64,000 nt of DNA from Neorhizobium sp. JUb45 (GCF_004343585.1 NZ_SLYW01000004.1:248001-312000); one strand, 5' to 3'. Positions 26,923-36,425 are shown, counted from the first letter of the stretch. The notes: generated by a model not told the origin, from the letters alone. Numbers and translations are program-made.

Positions 26923-28497
26923 ATGCAGATGAACACGGCTCCGATCCGGGCTTTTGGCGAAAGCGATACGGTACCGCAGACGTTGGATTCAGTTTGCTCC
27001 CAGGCGGCAGGGGAAAAATCTGAAATGCAGAATGATGCTCTTTTCGAGCGGTTCAGCGCGCGCCTCAAAGCGCAGGTTGGCCTTGAAGTCTATACGAGCT
27101 GGTTCGGACGTCTTAAACTTCATTCCGTCTCCAAGAGCGTTGTCCGGCTGAGCGTGCCGACCACCTTTCTGAAGTCGTGGATCAACAACCGTTACCTTGA
27201 TCTGATCACCACCATCATGCAGGCCGAGGATTCCGAAATCCTCAAGGTCGAAATCCTGGTGCGCACTGCCGGTCGTCCGGTTCGTGCCGGCGCCGAAGAA
27301 CGTCCGTCGACTGCTGATGCGGCACCGGCCGTTCAGCCTGCCCGTCGCCAGCCGCCGCGTGAAATCGGCCAGATCGCCTCTTTCCCGACCCCGATGCAGG
27401 CCGCATCCTCGTCGACGCAGCGTCAGCCGTCTGCAGCCGGTCCTTTGTTCGGTTCGCCGCTCGATAGCCGTTACACGTTCGATACCTTTGTCGACGGCCC
27501 GTCCAACCGCGTTGCTCTTGCCGCTGCCCGCACCATCGCGGATGCCGGTGCCAATGCCGTACGCTTCAACCCGCTGTTCATTCATTCGGGCGTCGGCCTC
27601 GGCAAGACCCACCTTTTGCAGGCGATCGCCAATGCTGCCGTCAACAGCGACCGCAACCCGCGCGTCGTTTACCTGACCGCCGAATATTTCATGTGGCGTT
27701 TCGCCACCGCCATCCGCGACAACGACGCCCTGACGCTGAAGGAGTCGCTGCGCAATATCGATCTGCTGATCATCGACGACATGCAGTTCCTGCAGGGAAA
27801 GATGATCCAGAACGAGTTCTGTCATCTTCTCAACATGCTGCTCGACAGCGCCAAACAGGTGGTTGTTGCTGCCGACCGTGCGCCGTGGGAACTGGAATCG
27901 CTTGATACCCGCGTCCGTTCGCGTTTGCAGGGCGGCGTCAATATCGAGATGGAATCGCCGGACTACGAGATGCGCTTCGAAATGCTCAAGCGCCGCCTCG
28001 AAATTTCCCGCCAGGACGATCCTTCGCTCGATATTCCGGAAGAAATCCTCAGCCACGTTGCGCGCAATGTTGCCAATAGCGGTCGCGAGATTGAAGGTGC
28101 GTTCAACCAGCTGATCTTCCGCCGCTCGTTCGAGCCATCCTTGTCGCTCGAGCGCGTCGATGAACTGCTGGCGCATCTGGTCGGCACCGGCGAAGCCAAG
28201 CGTGTGCGCATCGAGGACATCCAGCGCATCGTTGCCCGTCATTACAACGTTTCGCGCCAGGAACTGGTGTCGAACCGCCGTACCCGCGTCATCGTCAAGC
28301 CGCGCCAGATCGCCATGTATCTGGCAAAGACCCTGACGCCGCGTTCCTTCCCGGAAATCGGCCGTCGTTTCGGTGGTCGTGACCACACCACGGTTCTGCA
28401 TGCCGTGCGCAAGATCGAGGATCTGATCGGCGGCGACACCAAGCTCGGCCAGGAGATCGAACTCCTGAAGCGCCTGATCAACGACAACAACGCCTGA
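26923..28497 (+). CDS. dnaA: Chromosomal replication initiator protein DnaA
   Basis: This protein of about 524 residues is the ATP-dependent initiator that opens the origin. Domain I is at about 38-115 ([23 protein letters not shown]). Domain II is a ~60-residue Ala/Pro/Gln-rich linker. Domain III AAA+ has Walker [12 protein letters not shown] (222-232) and Walker [11 protein letters not shown]. Domain IV carries the signature [20 protein letters not shown]. An extra ~37 residues precede domain I, common in alphaproteobacteria. The start is ATG 26923, with GGAAGGCGG upstream; ATG 26929 is also possible, and a TTG at 26905 would lie before the ribosome-binding site. No origin is recognisable nearby. 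Confidence 0.97.
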   Translation: MQMNTAPIRAFGESDTVPQTLDSVCSQAAGEKSEMQNDALFERFSARLKAQVGLEVYTSWFGRLKLHSVSKSVVRLSVPTTFLKSWINNRYLDLITTIMQAEDSEILKVEILVRTAGRPVRAGAEERPSTADAAPAVQPARRQPPREIGQIASFPTPMQAASSSTQRQPSAAGPLFGSPLDSRYTFDTFVDGPSNRVALAAARTIADAGANAVRFNPLFIHSGVGLGKTHLLQAIANAAVNSDRNPRVVYLTAEYFMWRFATAIRDNDALTLKESLRNIDLLIIDDMQFLQGKMIQNEFCHLLNMLLDSAKQVVVAADRAPWELESLDTRVRSRLQGGVNIEMESPDYEMRFEMLKRRLEISRQDDPSLDIPEEILSHVARNVANSGREIEGAFNQLIFRRSFEPSLSLERVDELLAHLVGTGEAKRVRIEDIQRIVARHYNVSRQELVSNRRTRVIVKPRQIAMYLAKTLTPRSFPEIGRRFGGRDHTTVLHAVRKIEDLIGGDTKLGQEIELLKRLINDNNA

Positions 28498-28622
28498 TGG
28501 CGGCGCGGCCGCCAGCCGCGCCATGATCCATGCCTGCATGACGGAACAACGCGGCGGAGCATTTGCTCGCGCCGCGTTTCGTTGTGCGAGCAGCACCTCT
28601 TGACCCAGGCCGTTTCCAGGGC

Positions 28623-28648
28623 GCATGTCTTGTCAAAACAAGACATGC
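28623..28648 (+). promoter_or_regulatory. Perfect 11-bp inverted repeat overlapping a possible LysE start codon
   Basis: GCATGTCTTGT (28623-28633) and ACAAGACATGC (28638-28648) are perfect inverted repeats around a CAAA loop. The ATG at 28645 lies inside the right arm. In RNA the hairpin would hide that ATG; in DNA it could be an operator if the true start is the GTG at 28666. No T-run follows, so it is not a classical terminator for dnaA. Confidence 0.6.
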
Positions 28649-29280
28649 CTGAAGGGGCCGAAAAAGTGTTTCTGATTTCCGTTGCCACCATCTGGGCGGT
28701 TGCCTGTATCACACCGGGGCCGAGCACGCTGCTGGTCATGCGTTATGCCCTGACCGCACCGCGCAGGGTTGCCGTCGTCGCAGCCGCCGGCACGATCACC
28801 GGCACGTTTCTCTGGGGCCTTGCCGGCTGGCTCGGCATCAATGCACTGTTTCAGGCGGCTCCCTTCGCCTATCTGGCACTGAAAATCGTCGGTGGGCTTT
28901 ATCTCGTCTATCTCGGTTTCAAGATTTTGCGCGATCTGCGCCGCTCGGGTCCGGTTGCCGAACTTGGTACCGCCAAGATCGACGTGCCGCTGAAAGCGGC
29001 CTACCGCATGGGGATTGCCACCAATCTCGCCAATCCGAAATCGGCGCTGTTCGTGGCCTCGCTGTTTGCCGCCACCATGCCGGCCGGCACGCCGTTTCTC
29101 TATGGTCTTGCCGCCATCGCCGTGATGATCATGGTCTCGACGGTCTATTACACCATTCTCGTCGGCCTCATCACTCATCCCCGTGTTGCCGCTGCCTATC
29201 TCAAGGCCAAGAAGAAGATCGATCTCGGTGTCGGTTTGGTGTTTCTGGGTTTCGGCACCAAGCTGATGTTGTCGCGATAG
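28645..29280 (+). CDS. LysE/RhtB-family amino-acid exporter
   Basis: This inner-membrane protein has about 211 residues and five to six hydrophobic helices. The family signature ACITPGPSTLLVMRYAL is in the first helix pair, followed by GGLYLVYLGFKILRDL and the conserved NLANPKSALFVASLFA. LysE-type proteins export amino acids or related solutes by proton exchange; the substrate is unknown. Two starts are possible. ATG 28645 sits within a perfect inverted repeat and has no Shine-Dalgarno. GTG 28666 has GAAGGGG nine bases upstream and would give 204 residues starting near VFLISVA. The latter is attractive. The methyltransferase gene follows after 9 bp, so co-transcription is likely. Confidence 0.9.
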   Translation: MPEGAEKVFLISVATIWAVACITPGPSTLLVMRYALTAPRRVAVVAAAGTITGTFLWGLAGWLGINALFQAAPFAYLALKIVGGLYLVYLGFKILRDLRRSGPVAELGTAKIDVPLKAAYRMGIATNLANPKSALFVASLFAATMPAGTPFLYGLAAIAVMIMVSTVYYTILVGLITHPRVAAAYLKAKKKIDLGVGLVFLGFGTKLMLSR

Positions 29281-29289
29281 GAGAAGGTG

Positions 29290-29886
29290 ATGGCCGCACC
29301 GCAGGATCCCACCAGCCGGTTCTATGCGGACAATGCCAAGACCTATGTCGAGCATGCGCAGGCGCCCAGCCGCGAGCGCCTCGATCCCTTTCTCGCGCTT
29401 CTGCCACAGGGTGCGAAAGTTCTGGAGCTCGGCTGCGGCAACGGCCGCGACAGTGCCGAAATGCTGTCACGCGGCTTTCGGGTGACGCCGACGGACGGTA
29501 TCGCCGAAATTGCCGCCGAAGCCTCTCGCCGCCTGAAAATGCCGGTCTCGGTACTGTCTTTCTCGGAGATCGCCGCGGTATCGGCCTTTGATGGCATCTG
29601 GGCCAATGCCTGCCTTCTGCATGTGCCCCGCGTCGATCTGGGCGTCATCCTTGCACGCATCCACCGCGCACTTCGTCCCGGCGGCGCCTTTTACGCCAGC
29701 TTCAAGGCAGGAGAGGCGGAAGGGCATGATGGCCTTGGCCGTTATTACAATTATCCGTCGCAGACGTGGTTGAAGGACGTTTGCAGCGTGCTGCCATGGC
29801 GAACTATGGCGCTGGATATCACCCATGGCGGCGCCTATGACGGCCAGTCGACCGACTGGCTGCATCTTCTTGCCGTGAAGGCATGA
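29290..29886 (+). CDS. Class I SAM-dependent methyltransferase
   Basis: This 198-residue protein has Rossmann motif I VLELGCGNGRDSAEML and post-I acidic loop PTDGIAEI, then LHVPRVDLGVILARIHRALRPGG, the usual motif III region. The substrate is unknown; TehB/UbiG-like small-molecule methyltransferases look similar. The ATG at 29290 is supported by AGGAGAAGG upstream. It follows the LysE gene by 9 bp and converges on another methyltransferase gene with 3 bp between stops. Confidence 0.85.
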   Translation: MAAPQDPTSRFYADNAKTYVEHAQAPSRERLDPFLALLPQGAKVLELGCGNGRDSAEMLSRGFRVTPTDGIAEIAAEASRRLKMPVSVLSFSEIAAVSAFDGIWANACLLHVPRVDLGVILARIHRALRPGGAFYASFKAGEAEGHDGLGRYYNYPSQTWLKDVCSVLPWRTMALDITHGGAYDGQSTDWLHLLAVKA

Positions 29887-29889
29887 GTG

Positions 29890-30633
29890 TCAGCGGGCTT
29901 TGTGGGCGACCACAATGATCTCACGGCTTTCCGGTGCAAATGCCGAACCATCCCAGTAGCCGATCCAGTCGATGCCGTCAAAACCGGCTTGCGCAAGAAG
30001 CGCCGCAATCGTGTCTTGTGATGGAAAGCGCAAGGTGCTGCGGCTTGTCTCCAGACGTCCTGCGTCGATAAAATCGAAGACAGTTTCAAACGTGACCTGT
30101 TCGCCGTCCACCGCCAGAAGCTGATGGTGAACGCAGACGGTCCCTGAGCCGCCGAGCTCGATATGCCGAAGCGTCTTTTCCGCAGTCCAGCCATCAAAGG
30201 CCCGCGCCAGAGGGTTGCGACTATCGAACGCCAGCCGGCCGCCGGGTTTCAGGTGGCTGCGGATGTTTTTCAGGACAGCCAGCGTCGCGGCGTCGTTCAG
30301 GAATACCTGAAAGACGTGGCCTGTCATGACTGCAAGGTCGAAGCGATTGTCGCTGATAAAATCGGCACCGGTCGCAGCCAGCCAATGCACCAAGGCGGTG
30401 ACATCATTTTGCCGCGCCATGGCCAGCATACCTTCTGCCGGTTCCACGCCGGTCACGTCATGTCCACCCTGCGCGTAAAGGAGCGTCAGCAGGCCGGTGC
30501 CGCAGCCGACATCGACAATACTGCATGGCTGCGTGGCAAGCCGCAGGTAAAATTCGCTATCCGCACCGGCCGGGTTGAGTGCATCGTACAGTCGGGCAAG
30601 GTCGGCGCGGGAGAAGGCGTCATCGACCGGCAT
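29890..30633 (-). CDS. Class I SAM-dependent methyltransferase (second)
   Basis: This 247-residue protein has motif I IVDVGCGTGLLTLLYA, acidic residue in VTGVEPAEGMLAMARQ, and AVLKNIRSHLKPGGRLAFDSRNP. The C-terminal half (EQVTFETVFDF, LRFPSQDTIAALLAQAGF) is typical of small-molecule methyltransferases of the UbiE/COQ5-like superfamily. The substrate is not deducible. It lies 9 bp downstream of hemW on the same strand and is probably translated from the same mRNA. It is not closely related to the adjacent convergent methyltransferase beyond the shared fold. Confidence 0.85.
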   Translation of the reverse strand: MPVDDAFSRADLARLYDALNPAGADSEFYLRLATQPCSIVDVGCGTGLLTLLYAQGGHDVTGVEPAEGMLAMARQNDVTALVHWLAATGADFISDNRFDLAVMTGHVFQVFLNDAATLAVLKNIRSHLKPGGRLAFDSRNPLARAFDGWTAEKTLRHIELGGSGTVCVHHQLLAVDGEQVTFETVFDFIDAGRLETSRSTLRFPSQDTIAALLAQAGFDGIDWIGYWDGSAFAPESREIIVVAHKAR

Positions 30634-30642
30634 GGCAAAACC

Positions 30643-31833
30643 TCAAAACGCCAGATCGGCCACCACGGCATCCAGGATCAGCATGCCCGAAGGCGTGCAG
30701 CGCAGGCGGGAATTGCCGATGCGTTCGATAAACCCGTGTTCCAGTAAAGTCTGCTCGCGCTCCGGGTTGGGGTCGCGGCCGGACAATTGCTGCCAGCGGG
30801 CCAGGTCGACACCCTCGGTCAGCCGCAGCCCCATCAACAGCAGTTCGTCTGCCATCTCGTCATAACCGAGCATTTCCTGCTCCACCATGCCGTGGCCATG
30901 CGCCTCTACGAGGTCGAGCCAGGCTTCCGGTTTGCGTTCGGTGGCGGTGGCAACCTTGTAGGAGCCGCGTGTCAGCCGCCCATGCGCGCCGGGGCCGATG
31001 CCCGCATAATCGCCATAACGCCAGTAGGTCAGGTTATGGCGGCTTTCAGCGCCCGGCTGTGCGTGGTTGGACACTTCATAAGCCGGCATGCCGAAACGTG
31101 CGGTAATCTCCTGCGTCGCCTCGTAGAGGTCTGCTGACTGGTCACCATCGGGAACGATTAGCTTGCCGGCCTTGTGCAGGCCGTAGAAGGGCGTGCCTTC
31201 CTCGATCGTCAGCTGGTAGAGCGACAGATGGTCGACGGCAAAGCCGATTGCCTGATGCAGCTCGGCTTCCCATTCGGCAACAGTCTGCTTCGGCCGTGCG
31301 TAAATAAGGTCGAAGGACATGCGCGGAAAAATGTCGCGCGCCAGCTTGATCGCCTTCAGCGCGTCTTCCACGTCATGCAGACGGCCGAGAAATTTCAGAT
31401 CACGGTCGTTCAGCGCCTGCACGCCGAGCGACACGCGGTTGACACCACCGGCCCGGTATCCGCGAAAACGATCGGCTTCGACGCTGGAAGGATTGGCTTC
31501 CATGGTGATCTCGATGCCATCGGGCATGTGCCAATTCTTGGCTATGCCGTCGAGAATGGCGGACACCGTGTTCGGATGCATCAGCGACGGCGTGCCGCCA
31601 CCCAGAAACACGCTGGTCACGGTTTTCGGGCCGCTCATCTGCCGCATCCATTCCATTTCCTTCAGGAAGGCGGCGGTAAACCGCTCCTGATCGACGGGCT
31701 GATGGCGGACATGGCTGTTGAAGTCGCAATAGGGACACTTGGCGGCACAGAACGGCCAATGCACATAGACCCCGAAACCGGGTTCGCCGGTATCGGGCAG
31801 CAATTTGGCATGGCGGTCGAGTACGGTGTCCAT
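30643..31833 (-). CDS. hemW: Heme chaperone HemW (radical-SAM, HemN-like)
   Basis: This 396-residue radical SAM protein has the cluster motif FCAAKCPYCDFNSH (CxxxCxxC), GGGTPSLM, EITMEANPSSVE and NRVSLGVQALND. These fit the HemW/'HemN-like' group found in the rdgB-hemW pair. HemW binds heme and delivers it to target proteins; true HemN oxidises coproporphyrinogen. The N-terminus lacks the extra cysteine typical of HemN. Start ATG 31833 is chosen because an earlier reading to 31929 would run into rdgB; no strong Shine-Dalgarno is seen. rdgB lies 10 bp upstream. Confidence 0.93.
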   Translation of the reverse strand: MDTVLDRHAKLLPDTGEPGFGVYVHWPFCAAKCPYCDFNSHVRHQPVDQERFTAAFLKEMEWMRQMSGPKTVTSVFLGGGTPSLMHPNTVSAILDGIAKNWHMPDGIEITMEANPSSVEADRFRGYRAGGVNRVSLGVQALNDRDLKFLGRLHDVEDALKAIKLARDIFPRMSFDLIYARPKQTVAEWEAELHQAIGFAVDHLSLYQLTIEEGTPFYGLHKAGKLIVPDGDQSADLYEATQEITARFGMPAYEVSNHAQPGAESRHNLTYWRYGDYAGIGPGAHGRLTRGSYKVATATERKPEAWLDLVEAHGHGMVEQEMLGYDEMADELLLMGLRLTEGVDLARWQQLSGRDPNPEREQTLLEHGFIERIGNSRLRCTPSGMLILDAVVADLAF

Positions 31834-31843
31834 GAGGTGTTGT

Positions 31844-32488
31844 TTACGCTTCCAGGCAGGTTTCGACAAAGATCTTGAAGGCACGGGCACGGTGGGAAAG
31901 CGCTTGCGCATCACCGGGCTGCCACCCATGCTTTTCTTCCGCCGTCATCTCGCCGAATGTGGTGTCGTAACCTTCCGGCTGAAAGATCGGGTCGTAACCA
32001 AAACCATCGGCGCCGCGCGGCGGCCAGGCGATCGTACCCTCGACTTCGCCTCTGAACATTTCGGTGTGGCCATCCGGCCATGCCAGGCACAGTACGCTGA
32101 CGAAACGCGCGGTACGTTTGTCGGCCGTGGTCGCGCCTTTGTCCTGCAATGCGGTTTCCACCTTCTGCACGGCCCAGGGAAAATCGCGGCTGCCATCCTC
32201 GCGCTCGGCCCAGTTGGCGGTATAGACGCCCGGCGCGCCATCCAGCGCGTCGATCACCAGACCGCTATCGTCGGAAAGGGCAGGCATGCCGGATGCCTTG
32301 GCAGAGGCCAATGCCTTGATGGCCGCATTTTCTTCAAAGGTCGTGCCCGTCTCATCCGGTTCCGCGAATTTCAGCTCGGCCGCAGATTTCGCCGAAAAAC
32401 CGAACGGGCCGATCAGGTCGGCGATCTCGCGGATTTTTCCGGCATTGTGGCTGGCAACGACAATGGTGCGGGTCTCGAGCTTGCGCAT
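31844..32488 (-). CDS. rdgB: Non-canonical purine NTP pyrophosphatase (ITP/XTP)
   Basis: This 214-residue house-cleaning enzyme hydrolyses dITP and XTP to monophosphates, preventing their use in DNA and RNA. The signature starts with [13 protein letters not shown], then [10 protein letters not shown], the catalytic [15 protein letters not shown], and [13 protein letters not shown] with the closing SHRARAF. Length and motifs fit the Ham1/RdgB family. It is followed by hemW after 10 bp (a conserved pair) and preceded by the VOC gene 10 bp upstream, so these probably form one leftward operon with the methyltransferase at the end. Confidence 0.97.
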   Translation of the reverse strand: MRKLETRTIVVASHNAGKIREIADLIGPFGFSAKSAAELKFAEPDETGTTFEENAAIKALASAKASGMPALSDDSGLVIDALDGAPGVYTANWAEREDGSRDFPWAVQKVETALQDKGATTADKRTARFVSVLCLAWPDGHTEMFRGEVEGTIAWPPRGADGFGYDPIFQPEGYDTTFGEMTAEEKHGWQPGDAQALSHRARAFKIFVETCLEA

Positions 32489-32498
32489 GGGCGGTCCT

Positions 32499-32903
32499 TC
32501 AAAGATTCCAGAGTTTGGGTTCGGCGCATTCCAGGCTGTTGCCGTCCGGATCGCGCAAATAGATCGATCGCGCGCCGTTCGGCCAGCGAAAGTCGCTTTC
32601 GATGGAAACGCCTGCCTTGTTGAGCTTTTCGGCGATCAAGTCAATCGCTTCGGCATCGACACGGAAACAGGCGTGGCCCGCGCCGGTCGTGCCATGGCCC
32701 GGAACCGGCAGGGCATCGGGGGAGGGCGGCTTGATGGTTTCGTGGCGATTGAAGATCAGGAGGATGCTGGGGCCGCAGCGAAAGAAGACATGGCGGTCGC
32801 CGGCGCGTGAGATTCTTTCGAGGCCGAGGAGACTGCCGTAGAAGGCCTCGGCGGCATCGAGGTCATCGACGTAAAGAGCCGTTTCGAGAATGCCGTCGAT
32901 CAT
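32499..32903 (-). CDS. VOC-family (glyoxalase/bleomycin-resistance-like) protein
   Basis: This 134-residue protein has two βαβββ-like repeats: [22 protein letters not shown] at the N-terminus and [22 protein letters not shown] in the second half, ending [16 protein letters not shown]. Metal-ligand positions are plausible (His in DRHVFF and HACF, Glu near the C-terminus). The family includes dioxygenases, glyoxalases and binding proteins, so no activity can be assigned. Start ATG 32903. It is the probable first gene of the VOC-rdgB-hemW-methyltransferase unit. Confidence 0.85.
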   Translation of the reverse strand: MIDGILETALYVDDLDAAEAFYGSLLGLERISRAGDRHVFFRCGPSILLIFNRHETIKPPSPDALPVPGHGTTGAGHACFRVDAEAIDLIAEKLNKAGVSIESDFRWPNGARSIYLRDPDGNSLECAEPKLWNL

Positions 32904-32954
32904 GACTTTGTCTCATGTTATGAATGACTGTATTGATAGGCGGGGAAGCAATCT

Positions 32955-33140
32955 ATGGCAGTTTGGCTGTCAGTGACCATCGGCCTTGTAACAGGCATGC
33001 TTCTGATCGCCGCCAGCATCTGGTGGGCGATTCATCCTGTTGGCTTCGGCGGGAAAAAGTTTCTGCCGGAAGCCCGTGACACCAGTCATGAGCCGAATTA
33101 CGGGACAAATATCTACGGGTCGGGCAGCGACGATTCCTGA
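32955..33140 (+). CDS. Small single-span membrane protein (hypothetical)
   Basis: This 61-residue product has one N-terminal hydrophobic helix (VWLSVTIGLVTGMLLIAASIWWAI) and a polar tail rich in Gly, Asn and Ser (NYGTNIYGSGSDDS). GGGGAAG lies six bases before the ATG, good support for translation. I do not recognise the family. It faces the convergent rph gene. Open frames on the opposite strand here look like shadows. Confidence 0.55.
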   Translation: MAVWLSVTIGLVTGMLLIAASIWWAIHPVGFGGKKFLPEARDTSHEPNYGTNIYGSGSDDS

Positions 33141-33162
33141 TCGCCGCCCGCGCCCTTCACGA

Positions 33163-33885
33163 TCACTGACCCGCAAGCACAGCCTTCTGCATGGCCACCA
33201 GCTCGGCAGTGCCGGCCGTCGCCAGATCCAGCAGCGTCAAAAATTCCTCGCGGCTGAACGGTTTGCCTTCCGCGGTACCCTGAACCTCGACAATGCCGCC
33301 CGAGCCGGTCATCACGAAATTGGCGTCGGTTTCGGCAGCCGAATCCTCGAGGTAATCGAGGTCGATCACCGCCTGGCCGGCAAAGATGCCGCAGGAAATG
33401 GCGGCGACATGGTCTTTGAGAACCTTGTCGACCTTGGCCATGTTGCGGGCTTCCATCCACTTCAGGCAGTCATGCAGGGCAATGAAGCCGCCGGTGATGG
33501 CCGCCGTGCGTGTACCGCCATCCGCCTGAATGACGTCGCAGTCGATGGTGATCTGCTTTTCGCCGAGGGCTTCGAGGTCCACGACGGCGCGCAGGGAGCG
33601 GCCGATCAGGCGCTGGATTTCCTGCGTGCGACCGCCCTGCTTGCCGGTGGCAGCTTCGCGCCGCATGCGGTCACCGGTGGCGCGTGGCAGCATGCCGTAT
33701 TCGGCGGTCACCCAGCCCTTGCCGGAATTGCGCAGCCACGGCGGCGTCTTTTCCTCAAGGCTTGCCGTGCACAGCACATGCGTCTCGCCGAATTTCACGA
33801 GGCACGACCCTTCCGCGTGCTTGGAAAAATTGCGCTCGAAAGAGATCTTGCGCATCTGGTCGGTTTTTCTGCCTGAAGGCCGCAT
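33163..33885 (-). CDS. rph: Ribonuclease PH
   Basis: This 240-residue phosphorolytic 3'-5' exoribonuclease trims tRNA 3' ends. The N-terminus [20 protein letters not shown] is canonical. Core motifs include [43 protein letters not shown], and the phosphate-site [19 protein letters not shown]. Start ATG 33885 has GGAG seven bases upstream; an ATG at 33897 would only add MEQS. It is divergent from hrcA across a 164-bp spacer, a conserved arrangement in alphaproteobacteria. Confidence 0.97.
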   Translation of the reverse strand: MRPSGRKTDQMRKISFERNFSKHAEGSCLVKFGETHVLCTASLEEKTPPWLRNSGKGWVTAEYGMLPRATGDRMRREAATGKQGGRTQEIQRLIGRSLRAVVDLEALGEKQITIDCDVIQADGGTRTAAITGGFIALHDCLKWMEARNMAKVDKVLKDHVAAISCGIFAGQAVIDLDYLEDSAAETDANFVMTGSGGIVEVQGTAEGKPFSREEFLTLLDLATAGTAELVAMQKAVLAGQ

Positions 33886-34049
33886 GCTTTGCTCCATAAT
33901 TGGTGATCGCGTTTCTAGAGCCCCAAGGGCGCTTTTGCAAAGGAAAAGCCGGAGGCCGCTTCGTCGCTTTTCCCTTTTGCCAAGGGCAGAGCGGCATTAT
34001 ATCTGATGAGAGACGGCACCGAAGGCGTGCGGCAACGATAGGGATAGAG

Positions 34050-35138
34050 ATGGTATTTTCGGCATCGACGGGCAGGGATGGCACGTCCATCCTCGACGAC
34101 CGTTCGCGCGAAATCTTTCGCCGCATCGTTGAAAGCTATCTGGAAAACGGAGAACCGCTCGGTTCGCGCAACCTGTCGCGTCTTCTACCCATGTCGCTGT
34201 CACCGGCGTCGGTGCGCAATGTCATGAGCGATCTCGAAGAACTTGGCCTGGTCTATTCACCGCATATCAGCGCCGGCCGCCTGCCCACCCAGACAGGCCT
34301 GCGTTTCTTCGTCGATGCCTTCATGCAGGTGGGGGACCTGTCACCGGAAGAACGCGCCAATATCGATCGCGAAGTGCGGGCGTCGGATCGCGGCCAGCCG
34401 ATCGAGAGCATGCTGACAGAGGCGAGCCGCATGCTGTCCGGCGTCTCGCGCGGCGCCGGCATCGTCATCACCTCGAAAAGTGATCCGGTTCTCAAACATG
34501 TCGAATTCATCCGGCTGGAGCCCACCAAGGCACTCGCCATCCTGGTCGGCGAGCACAATCAGGTGGAAAACCGCGTCATTGAGCTGCCTTCGGGCATCAC
34601 CTCGTCGCAGCTCACCGAAGCTGCCAATTTCGTCAACGCCCACCTGACCGGCCAGACGCTGCCCAATTTCCGCAGCCAGATCTCGAAGCTCAAGGATGAG
34701 GTGAAGGGGGAACTTGATGCCCTTTCACAGGATCTCGTTGCCCGTGGCCTTGCCGTCTGGTCAGGCGACAATGGCGAGGGCAAGCCGGCACAGCTGATCG
34801 TGCGTGGCCGCGCCAACCTTCTTCAGGGGCTGGAAGGGGCGGACGACATGGATCGTCTGCGTCTCCTGTTCGATGATCTGGAAAAGAAGGACAGTCTGAT
34901 CGAGATCCTTGACCTCGCCGAAAGCGGGCCGGGCGTGCGCATCTTCATCGGCTCGGAAAACAAGCTGTTTTCGCTGTCCGGTTCGTCGCTCATCGTTGCG
35001 CCCTATCGTGACGGAGACGATCGCATCGTCGGCGCTGTCGGCGTCATCGGCCCGACACGGCTCAACTATTCGCGCATCGTGCCGATGGTGGATTACACCG
35101 CCCAGCTTCTCGCCCGCATGTCGCGCAACCCTCTTTGA
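34050..35138 (+). CDS. hrcA: Heat-inducible transcription repressor HrcA
   Basis: This 362-residue protein has an N-terminal winged helix (residues ~15-85; LDDRSREIFRRIVESYLENGEPLGSRNLSR, then SPASVRNVMSDLEELG), the IF-like/GAF domain, and the C-terminal VGVIGPTRLNYSRIVPMVDYTA signature. HrcA binds CIRCE elements of groESL and in some species dnaK operons, with GroEL keeping it active. No CIRCE repeat was found in this window. Start ATG 34050 is preceded by GGGATAGAG; the frame is open further upstream but without family sequence. grpE follows after 106 bp. Confidence 0.97.
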   Translation: MVFSASTGRDGTSILDDRSREIFRRIVESYLENGEPLGSRNLSRLLPMSLSPASVRNVMSDLEELGLVYSPHISAGRLPTQTGLRFFVDAFMQVGDLSPEERANIDREVRASDRGQPIESMLTEASRMLSGVSRGAGIVITSKSDPVLKHVEFIRLEPTKALAILVGEHNQVENRVIELPSGITSSQLTEAANFVNAHLTGQTLPNFRSQISKLKDEVKGELDALSQDLVARGLAVWSGDNGEGKPAQLIVRGRANLLQGLEGADDMDRLRLLFDDLEKKDSLIEILDLAESGPGVRIFIGSENKLFSLSGSSLIVAPYRDGDDRIVGAVGVIGPTRLNYSRIVPMVDYTAQLLARMSRNPL

Positions 35139-35178
35139 GGGCCTTGATTGCCCGGATGTCGCTTGATTGCCGCAAAGC

Positions 35179-35207
35179 CTTGATTTTTTCGCCTCAAACC
35201 CTGATAT
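35179..35207 (+). promoter_or_regulatory. Candidate RpoH-type promoter of grpE (CTTG-N17-CCTGATAT)
   Basis: CTTG at 35179-35182 and CCTGATAT at 35200-35207 are 17 bases apart, similar to alphaproteobacterial σ32 promoters (CTTG...CCYATNT type). The site is 38 bp before the grpE start, where heat induction would be expected. The match is approximate. Confidence 0.4.
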
Positions 35208-35244
35208 CGGGGCCACTTCACACGAACACCATCCGGAGACCGTC

Positions 35245-35862
35245 ATGACCGACGAAACCAAGAACAACGGCACTGACGCGGCAGCGGACGAAAACGCTGC
35301 CGAAGCCGTGGCATCCGCGCTGGAGGATACTGCTGCGACCGAAGCCGACGTCGCCGAGTTTGATCCGATTGCGGAGCTTCAGGCCGAAAATGCCGACCTG
35401 CGCGACCGTTTCGTGCGCCTCGCTGCCGATATGGACAACCTGCGCCGCCGCACCGAACGCGAACTGAAGGATGCCAAGGTTTATGGCGTCACCAGCTTTG
35501 CCCGCGACATGCTCGGCGTGTCCGACAATCTTCGCCGTGCGCTCGATGCCGTTCCGGCAGAAATGCGTGCAGCAGCGGATGCCGGCCTCACCACGCTTCT
35601 CGAAGGCGTGGAAATGACCGAACGCTCCATGCTCTCGACGCTGGAGCGCCACGGCGTGAAAAAGATCGAGCCGGAAGGCGAAAAGTTCGACCCGAACTTC
35701 CATCAGGCGATGTTCGAAGTGCCGAACCCGGCCGTTCCCAACAACACCGTCGTACAGGTCGTCCAGGACGGCTACAAAATCGGCGACCGCGTCCTGCGTC
35801 CGGCTATGGTCGGCGTTGCCAAGGGTGGCCCGAAGATTGAAGTGGCCGACGAAAAGGCCTGA
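35245..35862 (+). CDS. grpE: Nucleotide exchange factor GrpE
   Basis: This 205-residue partner of DnaK has an acidic disordered N-terminus (~55 residues, Asp/Glu/Ala-rich), a long coiled-coil ([26 protein letters not shown]) and a C-terminal β-domain with [24 protein letters not shown] and [23 protein letters not shown]. These are clear GrpE signatures. Start ATG 35245 has GGAG seven bases upstream; the frame upstream lacks family sequence. A strong bidirectional terminator follows 38 bp after the stop. Confidence 0.97.
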   Translation: MTDETKNNGTDAAADENAAEAVASALEDTAATEADVAEFDPIAELQAENADLRDRFVRLAADMDNLRRRTERELKDAKVYGVTSFARDMLGVSDNLRRALDAVPAEMRAAADAGLTTLLEGVEMTERSMLSTLERHGVKKIEPEGEKFDPNFHQAMFEVPNPAVPNNTVVQVVQDGYKIGDRVLRPAMVGVAKGGPKIEVADEKA

Positions 35863-35900
35863 TAGGCCTGACGCCATTCCAGCGGGACAGCATTCCAGCA

Positions 35901-35936
35901 AAAAGCCCCGGGTATCGACAGATACCCGGGGCTTTT
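35901..35936. terminator. Bidirectional intrinsic terminator between grpE and ptsN
   Basis: A perfect 16-bp stem (35901-35916 pairing with 35921-35936) with a GACA loop carries four A residues on its left side and four T residues on its right. It therefore works as a rho-independent terminator for both the rightward grpE mRNA and the leftward ptsN mRNA. Confidence 0.95.
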
Positions 35937-35960
35937 CGTTTGTGAAACCTTGAGATTACC

Positions 35961-36425
35961 TCAGGCGGCGTTGGAAGCCTGTTCCTCGTTAAGGAAGGCG
36001 TAGATCGCCGAGGCGGAATCGGTGGCGCGCAGCTTGGTTACCAGGTCCTGGTCACGCAGCACGCGGGCAATGCGCGAAAGCGCCTTCAGGTGGTCGGCGC
36101 CGGCACCTTCAGGTGCCAGAAGCAGGAAGACGAGATCGACCGGTTCGTCATCCAGCGCTTCGAAATCGACAGGCGTGTCGAGACGGGCAAACAGGCCGAC
36201 GATCTGCGAAATGGCTGTCAGCTTGCCGTGCGGAATGGCAATGCCATGGCCGACGCCGGTCGAGCCGAGGCGTTCGCGCTGCACGATCACGTCAAAAATC
36301 TCGCGTTCAGGCACGCCGGTCAGTTTGGCAGCCTTGGCAGCCAGTTCCTGCAGCAGTTGCTTTTTGGAATTCACCTTCAAGCTGGGGATAATTGCATCTT
36401 GCTGCAGCAGATCTGCCAAAGCCAT
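35961..36425 (-). CDS. ptsN: Nitrogen-regulatory phosphotransferase enzyme IIA (EIIA-Ntr)
   Basis: This 154-residue EIIA protein is the terminal phosphoacceptor of the PTS-Ntr chain (PtsP-NPr-PtsN). The phospho-histidine is His66 in GVGHGIAIPHGKL; FARLDTPVDFEALDDEPVDLVFLLLAP follows as in the family. In alphaproteobacteria it influences potassium, (p)ppGpp and outer-layer functions. Start ATG 36425 with a purine-rich GGATGAGAAG upstream. It lies 65 bp downstream of hpf and two genes from rpoN, the usual Ntr-PTS neighbourhood. Confidence 0.96.
   Translation of the reverse strand: MALADLLQQDAIIPSLKVNSKKQLLQELAAKAAKLTGVPEREIFDVIVQRERLGSTGVGHGIAIPHGKLTAISQIVGLFARLDTPVDFEALDDEPVDLVFLLLAPEGAGADHLKALSRIARVLRDQDLVTKLRATDSASAIYAFLNEEQASNAA

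Noticed and set aside
26989..28626. 545-codon open frame on the minus strand
   Set aside because: It is antisense to dnaA with no family resemblance and no ribosome-binding site.
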